64,000 bases of DNA from Streptomyces sp. SID10853 (GTDB taxonomy: Bacteria; Actinomycetota; Actinomycetes; Streptomycetales; Streptomycetaceae). The notes below the pieces were generated by a model. The model was given only the letters and a program-made list of their open reading frames with translations. It did not search any database and was not told the DNA's origin. This document shows positions 50,698-57,904 of this stretch, piece by piece. Location of the stretch: assembly GCF_010548145.1 (NCBI RefSeq), contig NZ_JAAGLN010000005.1, positions 1-64,000 of the forward strand. Direction: 5' to 3'. Each line of letters opens with the position of its first letter. Positions within the stretch are counted from its first letter, which is position 1. Made by a program: the position numbers and the translations under genes.

Positions 50698-51360
50698 ATG
50701 CCTCTCATCCCCGAGGAGTCTCAGATTCACGAGAGTGCCCAGGGTCCCCGCGTAGCTCCGGCCGCCGGCCGTACTGCGTCGACCCCTCGTCCCGTACCCG
50801 GACCGCGTCCCGCGGCCGTACCACGCCCCGCTCGTCCGGGGCCCCGTCCTGCTGCCAGGCCCGCGCCCACCGCGCCTCCCGCGCAGCGGACATCCTCTTC
50901 CCAGCGTTCGGACAACCGGCCGGGCAACCGTCCGGATGCCCGGCCAGAGACCCCCGCGGGAGACTCTTCCGCCCCGCAGATCCAGCTGATCCCCGCTTCG
51001 GCGGACGGTGCGCTGGACGCGGCGGAGGAAGCGGTCGATCTGCTGCTCGACACCGGTCGCACACCGGGCGATGTCCTGGTGTTCACCACCGGCGATCAGC
51101 ATCCGTGGGCGGCGCACGAGCTGTCCTTCGGTGAAGCGGCCTACTGGGCGCAGCACGATGCCCGCGAGGACGTTTTCTACGCGGGTGCCGACGCGGTGAG
51201 CAGGGCCAAGGCCCGGCCCGTCGTGGTGGTGGCGCTCAACGGCGGAACCGATGAGTCCGTGGCCCAGGTGCTGCCTGCGGCCAGGGAGTTCGCCGGAGCC
51301 CTGCTGATCGTCTGCGGCGATCCGCAGCGCGTCAACACCGTGCTCGGCGCCGGCGTCTGA
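50698..51360 (+). CDS. Hypothetical with Pro-rich head and UvrD-C-like tail
   Basis: A 220-residue protein. Residues 1-95 are Pro/Arg/Ala-rich and repetitive. The remaining part (GDVLVFTTGDQHPWAAHELSFGEAAYWAQHDAREDVFYAGADAVSRAKARPVVVVALNG) resembles the C-terminal lobe of UvrD-like/NERD helicases, which carry a TTG-x-HP...YW...D-x-VFYG pattern. The ATPase core is absent, so a stand-alone partner or regulatory domain is possible. It is 96 bases after rnhB. Otherwise unrecognised. Confidence 0.62.
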   Translation: MPLIPEESQIHESAQGPRVAPAAGRTASTPRPVPGPRPAAVPRPARPGPRPAARPAPTAPPAQRTSSSQRSDNRPGNRPDARPETPAGDSSAPQIQLIPASADGALDAAEEAVDLLLDTGRTPGDVLVFTTGDQHPWAAHELSFGEAAYWAQHDAREDVFYAGADAVSRAKARPVVVVALNGGTDESVAQVLPAAREFAGALLIVCGDPQRVNTVLGAGV

Positions 51361-51374
51361 ACCGTACGTCCCGT

Positions 51375-51411
51375 CCGCCCGGCCGTCTCCCGTGAGGAGC
51401 AGGCCGGGCGG
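51375..51411. terminator. Hairpin between convergent hypotheticals
   Basis: CCGCCCGGCC (51375-51384) pairs perfectly with GGCCGGGCGG (51402-51411), loop 17 bases. Confidence 0.7.
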
Positions 51412-51500
51412 TGGCATGTCCGGGTACGTCCACCGGCCGTCGCACCTCGGTGAGCCTGGTTCCGCTGCGGCGGTTGCCGGCCGCACTCCAGGCCGCGCGT

Positions 51501-52133
51501 TCAGCGGGCCGCGACCCGTCGGAGCGCGGCGGGCGCACCCGAACGGAGTGCTGCCGGGGGCGTGTCGGCGGTGCTGCGGCCGATGCCGGCCGGACGGGAC
51601 AGCAGGTTGGGCCGGCGCCCGCCGCGTCCTTCGCCGAGTACCTGCCAACCGCCACGGGTGAGCGTGATGTACGCGCCGCAGCGCAGCCCGTGCAAAGTGC
51701 AGGCATCACGCAGCCCCCACATCCAGGCGCCGTCCTCCTCGGTCCATCGTTCGTCCCCCTCGCGGCAGTAGAGCAGTACGGCGGTGCGAACCGGCGTACG
51801 CCGGCGCAGGTCATGGGGGACGATGCGGCGCAGATGGTCGAGAAGCGCGTTGCGGAGGACCCAGCCGTCCGTCGGCTGGGCATGGCGGGTGAACGAGGCG
51901 CTGGCGACCAGCCGTTCCTCGTGGTTGAGGACGGCCACGACGGCGGTCGAAGCGCTGGGGCGGTGCCTGGAATGCAGGCCGACCACGACGTCGCGCGGGC
52001 TGCGGAGCAGGGGGATGCCCGCGGCAGCCCACTCGGCAGGTTCGAGCAGGCGCCCGGTCCTGTGGCCCGAGTCGGCGGACTTGAAGGTGGAAGAGGGTGT
52101 CAGGGCTGCGGACGGAGCGAATCCGAAGGTCAC
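51501..52133 (-). CDS. Conserved hypothetical protein with JAB/RadC-like pattern
   Basis: A 210-residue protein of unknown function. GTG 52133 is well supported by GGGAGGACC immediately upstream. The middle (RDVVVGLHSRHRPSASTAVVAVLNHEERLVASASFTRHAQPTDGWVLRNALLDHLRRIVPHDL) alternates beta strands and a long helix, recalling JAB/RadC folds, but the metal-binding HxH-x7-S-x2-D motif is not present. The C-terminal ~40 residues are basic and low in complexity. It faces the preceding gene and diverges from the RecQ-like gene. Confidence 0.62.
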   Translation of the reverse strand: MTFGFAPSAALTPSSTFKSADSGHRTGRLLEPAEWAAAGIPLLRSPRDVVVGLHSRHRPSASTAVVAVLNHEERLVASASFTRHAQPTDGWVLRNALLDHLRRIVPHDLRRRTPVRTAVLLYCREGDERWTEEDGAWMWGLRDACTLHGLRCGAYITLTRGGWQVLGEGRGGRRPNLLSRPAGIGRSTADTPPAALRSGAPAALRRVAAR

Positions 52134-52508
52134 GGTCCTCCCTTCGCATACGCGCCCATGAAGCGGGCAGGGCGGGTGAGGCGCACCGGGGCACAACCCT
52201 TCCGGACCTCGGGAGGACCGTGCGGGGGAGCAGTCCCAATTCTTCCTGCCGGACGGGCGGGCGGCAACGAGCAATTCATGCGACGGACGAGAATCTTCGG
52301 GTATGACCCGCATATCCCTGCCCAGGGGCGTCACGGGCGACGCTTTTCGTCCCGCCTGTTGTCCTGTCTGAACGGCGTGGAGCGGTGGTTCCGGGCGGGT
52401 ACGGGGAGCTGACCTGGGCAGACGCGCTGACCGGTGCCGGCCGGGTCGCGGCCCGCGGATGCCGGCAGTCCCTGAACGAGCCTTCGCCACGGTGGATGGA
52501 TTGGCCGA
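52134..52508. other. Divergent gap before the RecQ-like gene
   Basis: No gene was identified in 375 bases. It contains the start region of the minus-strand hypothetical, and its right end runs into the damage promoter of the helicase. Confidence 0.4.
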
Positions 52509-52531
52509 TTGTCAGTGGCATCGGGTTGCAT
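52509..52531 (+). promoter_or_regulatory. RecA-NDp/PafBC-type promoter of the RecQ-like helicase
   Basis: TTGTCAGTG (52509-52517) and an 8-base spacer precede TTGCAT (52526-52531), which differs from TAnnnT by one base. The predicted start of transcription falls at the ATG of 52539, so the transcript would be leaderless. Confidence 0.75.
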
Positions 52532-52538
52532 GGGGGAC

Positions 52539-54686
52539 ATGGACCATCTGGAGCTCCGCACCGAAGCCGACACCATCCTCGCTGAGCTCGTCGGTGACCC
52601 GGGGGGCTCGGCGAGGCTGCGGGAGGACCAGTGGCAGGCGGTGGCGGCCCTGGTGGAGGAGCGCCGGCGTGCGCTGGTGGTGCAGCGCACCGGCTGGGGA
52701 AAGTCGGCGGTGTACTTCGTGGCCACCGCCCTGCTGCGCCGGCGCGGCGCCGGGCCGACAGTGATCATTTCGCCGCTGCTGGCGCTGATGCGGAACCAGG
52801 TCGAGTCGGCGGCGCGGGCCGGAATCCAGGCGCGCACCATCAATTCCGCCAACCCGGAGGAATGGGAGACGATCTACGGAGAGGTCGAGCGCGGCGAGAC
52901 CGACGTCCTCCTCGTCAGTCCGGAACGGCTGAACTCCGTGGACTTCCGCGATCAGGTGCTGCCCAGGCTGGCGGCCACGACCGGTCTGCTGGTCGTGGAC
53001 GAGGCGCACTGCATCTCCGACTGGGGCCACGACTTCCGTCCCGACTACCGCCGGCTGCGGGCGATGCTGGCCGAGCTGCCCGCCGGGGTGCCGGTGCTGG
53101 CCACGACGGCGACCGCCAACGCGCGGGTGACGGCGGACGTGGCGGAGCAGCTGGGCACCGGCACGGGCGAGGCGCTGGTCCTGCGCGGCCGGCTGGACCG
53201 GGAGAGCCTGCGGCTCGGGGTGGTCCAGCTGCCGGACGCCGCGCACCGTCTGGCGTGGCTCGCCGAACACCTGGATGACCTTCCGGGTTCCGGAATCGTC
53301 TACACCCTCACCGTCGCCGCGGCCGAGGAGGCCACCGCGTTCCTGCGCCAGCGCGGCTTCAAGGTGGCCTCGTACACCGGGAAGACGGAGAACGCCGACC
53401 GGCTGCAGGCCGAGGTCGACCTCAAGGAGAACCGGGTCAAGGCCCTGGTGGCGACATCGGCGCTCGGCATGGGGTACGACAAGCCTGACCTGGGCTTCGT
53501 GGTGCATCTGGGCTCGCCCTCGTCGCCGATCGCCTACTACCAGCAGGTGGGGCGTGCGGGGCGTGGTGTGGCGCACGCCGATGTGCTGCTGCTGCCGGGC
53601 AGGGAGGACGAGGCCATCTGGCGGTATTTCGCGGATACGGCCTTCCCGCCCGAGACCCAGGTGCGACAGACCCTCGCGGCGCTCACCGAAGCGGGCCGGC
53701 CGCTGTCCGTGCCGGCTCTGGAGGCGGCTGTGGATCTCCGGCGCAGCCGGCTGGAGTCGATGCTGAAGGTGCTGGATGTCGACGGCGCGGTGAAGCGGGT
53801 GAAGGGCGGCTGGACGGCCACCGGAGCCGAGTGGGTGTACGAGGCGGACCGCTATGCGTGGGTCGCCAAGCAACGGGCCGCCGAGCAGCAGGCCATGCGG
53901 GACTACGCGAGCACGTCCCAGTGCCGGATGGAGTTCCTGCGCCGGCAACTGGACGACGAGGGGGCGGTCCCGTGCGGCCGTTGTGACAACTGCGCGGGAG
54001 CCTGGGCCGATTCCGCTGTCTCGGCGGAGGTGCTGACGGGGGCGGCGAAGGAACTGGACCGTCCCGGGGTCGAAGTCGAGCCGCGCAGGATGTGGCCGAC
54101 CGGGATGCCCGCGCTGGGCATCGACCTCAAGGGGCGTATCCCGGCCAAGGAGCAGTGCGCCACGGGGCGAGCGCTGGGGCGGCTCTCCGACATCGGCTGG
54201 GGCAACCGGCTGCGCCCGCTGCTGGCGGAGACCGCACCTGACGGGCCGGTTCCCGACGATGTCCTGCGGGCAGCGGTGGCGGTCCTCGCTGACTGGGCGC
54301 GCTCCCCGGGCGGCTGGGCGTCGAACACCCCGGACGCCGCCCCCCGGCCGGTGGGCGTCGTCGCTGTGCCGTCCCTGTCCCGGCCGCAACTGGTCGGTTC
54401 CCTCGCTCAGGGGATTGCGGCCGTGGGCCGTCTTCCCTTCCTCGGCACCCTGACGTACACGGAGCCGGACGGTGCGCACGCGGCGCGCCGCAGCAACTCC
54501 GCCCAACGGCTGAGGGCGCTGTCCGGCGCCTTCAGCGTCCCGGAGGGGGTGGCCGGTGCCTCCGGTCCTGTCCTCCTCGTGGACGACTACACCGACTCGG
54601 GCTGGACCCTCGCGGTCGCTGCCCGGCTTCTCCGCCAGGCCGGCAGCGAGCAGGTCCTTCCGTTGGTCCTCGCAGCGGCGGGCTGA
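52539..54686 (+). CDS. RecQ-like DNA helicase with C-terminal phosphoribosyltransferase-like domain
   Basis: A 715-residue superfamily 2 helicase. It has Walker A RTGWGKSAVYFVATAL, the DEAH box VVDEAHCISDWGHDFRPDYRRL, TTATANARVTADV, and the second domain ATSALGMGYDKPDLGFVVHLGSPSSPIAYYQQVGRAGRG. RecQ-type zinc cysteines follow (CRMEFLRRQLDDEGAVPCGRCDNCAG). Residues ~590-715 are an addition: VGVVAVPSLSRPQLVGSLAQGIAAVGRLP and VLLVDDYTDSGWTLAVAARLLRQAGSEQVLPLVLA, the PRPP-loop pattern of phosphoribosyltransferases. ATG 52539 fits the promoter best; 52530 is also in frame. Confidence 0.88.
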   Translation: MDHLELRTEADTILAELVGDPGGSARLREDQWQAVAALVEERRRALVVQRTGWGKSAVYFVATALLRRRGAGPTVIISPLLALMRNQVESAARAGIQARTINSANPEEWETIYGEVERGETDVLLVSPERLNSVDFRDQVLPRLAATTGLLVVDEAHCISDWGHDFRPDYRRLRAMLAELPAGVPVLATTATANARVTADVAEQLGTGTGEALVLRGRLDRESLRLGVVQLPDAAHRLAWLAEHLDDLPGSGIVYTLTVAAAEEATAFLRQRGFKVASYTGKTENADRLQAEVDLKENRVKALVATSALGMGYDKPDLGFVVHLGSPSSPIAYYQQVGRAGRGVAHADVLLLPGREDEAIWRYFADTAFPPETQVRQTLAALTEAGRPLSVPALEAAVDLRRSRLESMLKVLDVDGAVKRVKGGWTATGAEWVYEADRYAWVAKQRAAEQQAMRDYASTSQCRMEFLRRQLDDEGAVPCGRCDNCAGAWADSAVSAEVLTGAAKELDRPGVEVEPRRMWPTGMPALGIDLKGRIPAKEQCATGRALGRLSDIGWGNRLRPLLAETAPDGPVPDDVLRAAVAVLADWARSPGGWASNTPDAAPRPVGVVAVPSLSRPQLVGSLAQGIAAVGRLPFLGTLTYTEPDGAHAARRSNSAQRLRALSGAFSVPEGVAGASGPVLLVDDYTDSGWTLAVAARLLRQAGSEQVLPLVLAAAG

Positions 54687-54788
54687 CGCGGGGGCGGCCC
54701 CGGCCTGGCTGCCGCCGAACCGGCAGATCGGGTGCCCGCTCCACGTGAGCTCTCCGGGTACCCACTCGCGAGTGTTCCCAGCACCGAA

Positions 54789-54836
54789 AAGGCCCCCGCT
54801 CGTCCACCGTGGGGGTGGGGACGCTGCAGGGGCCTT
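54789..54836. terminator. Terminator between helicase and carboxypeptidase
   Basis: AAGGCCCC (54789-54796) pairs with GGGGCCTT (54829-54836); the 32-base loop contains a further CGTCC/GGACG arm. Located between convergent genes. Confidence 0.6.
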
Positions 54837-54926
54837 CGGGGTACCGCACCGGTGGGCACGGTGCACAACACAGTGCCGGGCGCTGTCTGCTCAGCGGGTG
54901 ACTTCGGTGACCGAATCAGTGGCGAA

Positions 54927-55994
54927 TCAGTGGGCGAAGCCCCAGTCGAGCATCTTGGTGGCGTCGTCGAACCGCGCCTTGTCAGTGGTGTCCCCGAGGA
55001 CCACACCGACCAGAGTGCGGTTGTCACGCTTGGCGGCGAAGACGACGCAGTAGCCGTCCTCCGGGCCGCTGCCGGTCTTGACGCCCAGGGCTCCGTCGTA
55101 GCTGCCCAGCAGCTCGTTGGTGGTGTTCCAGGTGTAGTACCGGGTGTGGCCGTTGGCCGCCGGAGCCTCCGTCTTGTACTGCTTGTCCTTCACGATGTCG
55201 GCGAACACCGGCTGCAGCATTGCGCGCTGGCCGAGCTTGGCCAGGTCACGGGCGTTGCTGTGGTTGTTGCCGTGCGAGATGCCGTCGAAGGTGTCGAAGT
55301 GCGTGCCGGTCAGGCCCAGCTGCTGCGCTTCGACGTTCATCTGGTTCACGAAGTCGGCGATCCGCGCGTCCTGGGTGTCGCCGGCGCCGAAGTTGTCGGC
55401 CAGCGCCATTGCGGCGTCGTCGCCGGACGGGATCAGCATGGCGTGCAGCATCTGCTCGACCGTCAGAGTGTCGCCGGTCTGCAGGTCGGCGGTGCTGCCG
55501 CCGGCCTTCTGCACGTAGTCCCGGTAGTCCTGCTTGACCACGACCGGCCGGTTCAGCCACTCCGGGTGCTTGAGCACCACCAGGGCGGTCATGATCTTGG
55601 TGGTGCTCGCCATCGGCACGCTCTCGTCGGCCTTGGCCCCGGCCCACATCTCCCGCTCCTGGCTGCCGTCGCGGGCGTCCAGCAGATAGGCGTGATCGGC
55701 GCTGATGCTGGGGACGGCCTGGTCCTTCGGGTCCTGCGTGCCGGCGGCCCGGGCCTTGACGGAGTGCTGTGCCGTCTGGGCAGGCTGGGACTGCTGCGCG
55801 GCCTGCTTCTGTCCGGCCGGAGCCGTGGCCTCGCTGCCGCCCTGGCCGTTGTCGTCGGCGGAGTGCGTGGCACCGGGGGTGGCTGCCTCGGCGAGGCCAC
55901 CGGCGGTGATCGGCAGGGCGACTCCGACGAGGGCGGCCGTCGCGATCCGGACCCCGGTGCGGTGTATCCGGTTGGGGCGGGCGTGGGAACCCAT
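54927..55994 (-). CDS. D-alanyl-D-alanine carboxypeptidase (low-molecular-weight PBP, S11)
   Basis: A 355-residue secreted cell-wall enzyme that trims peptidoglycan stem peptides. The signal peptide is MGSHARPNRIHRTGVRIATAALVGVALPITAGGLAEA. A Gln/Ser/Thr/Pro-rich linker (~60 residues) precedes the transpeptidase fold, with SxxK in MASTTKIM, the second motif as SGD (IPSGDDAAMALA) and KTG in GVKTGSGPEDGY. ATG 55994 has AAGGG seven bases upstream. The promoter region contains two perfect palindromes. Confidence 0.92.
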   Translation of the reverse strand: MGSHARPNRIHRTGVRIATAALVGVALPITAGGLAEAATPGATHSADDNGQGGSEATAPAGQKQAAQQSQPAQTAQHSVKARAAGTQDPKDQAVPSISADHAYLLDARDGSQEREMWAGAKADESVPMASTTKIMTALVVLKHPEWLNRPVVVKQDYRDYVQKAGGSTADLQTGDTLTVEQMLHAMLIPSGDDAAMALADNFGAGDTQDARIADFVNQMNVEAQQLGLTGTHFDTFDGISHGNNHSNARDLAKLGQRAMLQPVFADIVKDKQYKTEAPAANGHTRYYTWNTTNELLGSYDGALGVKTGSGPEDGYCVVFAAKRDNRTLVGVVLGDTTDKARFDDATKMLDWGFAH

Positions 55995-56068
55995 GAACGT
56001 CCCTTCTCCCGGCGTGGGCACGCCGGCAGGTAGTAGAAACTCGGTTTATACCGAACCTACTTGCGCGA

Positions 56069-56102
56069 TGACAGTGACTGTCAAGCTGGCTATGTCATAG
56101 CC
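56069..56102 (-). promoter_or_regulatory. Twin palindromes over the carboxypeptidase promoter
   Basis: TGACAGTGACTGTCA (56069-56083) and GGCTATGTCATAGCC (56088-56102) are each perfect 7-1-7 palindromes, four bases apart. On the minus strand TTGACA (56084-56079) is a good -35 element and overlaps the first palindrome, so both are candidate operators. Confidence 0.6.
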
Positions 56103-56486
56103 ACGTAACGAGGTCCACCGCTGTGGAGATGTTGTGGAAGTGCCTGGTGGGGCCAGTGACTCCACTCGCGCATGGTGGCCGTACGACTCCCCTGGGGCAT
56201 CGGTGCTCCCGACTGGGTGTGCTCCCGGGCCGCCCGCCAACTCGCGGATGAACGAACAGTTTTGCGGCTCGCTCTGCTGCTCGCTCTGCGGTGCGGCCGG
56301 TGTGCGGTGGCGAGTGACGGGGGTGTGGCGTGGCGTGGGCCCATGCCCTCGGGGACGAGCGGTGTGAGTTGGCATGGCGTCATGTAACCCGAGCGAACCG
56401 ACAACACGCGAACGAGACGTCCGGCCTGTGGATAACTGTTATCCACAGGGGTCGCGGAGCCGTGCGGATCGCGGGATCTTCGAGCC
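56103..56486. other. Gap with a DnaA-box palindrome upstream of the DUF4192 gene
   Basis: No gene seen. At 56425-56449 a perfect 12-1-12 palindrome, with the right arm GTTATCCACAGG, contains two TTATCCACA DnaA boxes head to head. It is 38 bases before the DUF4192 start. Confidence 0.6.
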
Positions 56487-57782
56487 ATGAAAACGCACGA
56501 CGAATCCAACGGTCCTTCGCCCGTCCAGGAACAGGTCACACTGCGCGGCCCTGCCGAACTCGCCGACGCACTGCCCTATCTGCTGGGATTCCACCCGACC
56601 GACTCGGTCGTGATGGTCGCGCTGCACGGCCCGCGCGGCCGTTTCGGCGGACGGCTCAGGCTCGGGATCCCCCGCTCGCCCCAGGAGTGGCAGCCGGTCG
56701 CCGACCAGCTCGCCGACGGGCTGGTCACCGGCAGCGAGAAGCGGGGCAGGCGGCCGGAGGGCATCATCGTCTTCCTGTGCCAGGACCCGGGCCAGGGGGA
56801 GACCCCGGCGGACGTCATGGAGCGGCTGCGCCCGTTCGCCCAGCATCTGCGTACGGCGTGCGGCGCCCGGGACGTGCCCGTGCCCGAAGCCCTCTGCATC
56901 TCCGACGGGAGGTTCTTCTCGTACTGCTGCCCGGACACCCGGTGCTGCCCGCCGGACGGCAACCCTCTGGCCCTGCCCGGCACTTCGGTGATGGCCGCGG
57001 CCGCGGCGTACGCCGGGATCCAGGTGCGAGGGTCCCTCCAGGAGATGGAAGCCAGGCTGGCCCCACGGCAGCCACCTCGCACGGCCACGCAGGAACGCGC
57101 ACTGGACGAGGCGGCAGGTGCTCTGGTGCCGCGAATCCTGGCCGGCACCGACCGCGAACAGGTCGGACAGGAGACCCTGGACGCGGCCCGGCGGCTCGTC
57201 CGCCGCATCGGACGGACGCCGCAGGCTCCGGGCTGGGCCGAGGCCGATGCGGCAGACGACGAACTCATCGCCGACGAGGAGGCGGCTCTGGTTCTCCTCG
57301 GGCTCCAGGACCGCACCACCCGTGACCGTGCGGCCGAGTGGATGGAAGGGCCGTCCACGGGACCGGTCTTGCGTCTCTGGCGTGCCCTGGCCCGCCGCTG
57401 TGTCGGCCCGTACGCCGAATATGCCGCGGCGCCCCTGACCCTTGCCGGTTGGGTGGCCTGGTCGACGGGGGACGAACCGGGCGCCCGGGTGGCCCTCGGG
57501 CGGGCTCTCGCCCTCGATCCCGACTACGTCTTTGCCCGGCTGCTTCACCAGGCGTGCAACGAAGGTCTCGATCCCGAGGCGCTGCGGCACTGTCTGCGGC
57601 GGGAGCGGAGCAACCGGTTGACGGCGGGAAAACCATCCGCGCAGAGCGGCCGTCCTGCCCGTCCCGGGCCGCCGGGCGTCCGCCAGGACCCTCCCGCCGG
57701 GACCGTCCGGCCGGGGACACCGGCCGGACGCGGCCGTCCGCGCCGCCGCAGCGGTCAGCGCGGGACGAGGACCGGACGATGA
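56487..57782 (+). CDS. DUF4192 domain protein
   Basis: A 431-residue protein of the actinobacterial DUF4192 family: VTLRGPAELADALPYLLGFHPTDSVVMVALHGPRGRFGGRLRLGIP is its defining start, and LRLWRALARRCVGPYAEYAAAPLTLAGWVAWSTGDEPGARVALGRALALDPDYVFARLLHQACNEGLDPE, a TPR-like stretch, its end. The last ~60 residues are a basic Pro/Gly/Arg tail. Function unknown. The following frame begins at an ATGA overlap, though a better ribosome site lies further on. Confidence 0.85.
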   Translation: MKTHDESNGPSPVQEQVTLRGPAELADALPYLLGFHPTDSVVMVALHGPRGRFGGRLRLGIPRSPQEWQPVADQLADGLVTGSEKRGRRPEGIIVFLCQDPGQGETPADVMERLRPFAQHLRTACGARDVPVPEALCISDGRFFSYCCPDTRCCPPDGNPLALPGTSVMAAAAAYAGIQVRGSLQEMEARLAPRQPPRTATQERALDEAAGALVPRILAGTDREQVGQETLDAARRLVRRIGRTPQAPGWAEADAADDELIADEEAALVLLGLQDRTTRDRAAEWMEGPSTGPVLRLWRALARRCVGPYAEYAAAPLTLAGWVAWSTGDEPGARVALGRALALDPDYVFARLLHQACNEGLDPEALRHCLRRERSNRLTAGKPSAQSGRPARPGPPGVRQDPPAGTVRPGTPAGRGRPRRRSGQRGTRTGR

Positions 57783-57904
57783 GAGCGGGACACAGGTACG
57801 GGCGTGACCCGGTCGTGTCCGGCGCCGTTCATCCGGGTGGCGGTGTGCGGCGGTCCGCGCCGGGAGCTCCGCCGCAACCGGCCGTAGCGCTCAGGAGGCG
57901 GAAG

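Noticed and set aside
52097-52306. Plus-strand ORF before the RecQ-like gene
   Set aside because: Arg/Ser-rich translation that overlaps the well-supported start of the minus-strand hypothetical.
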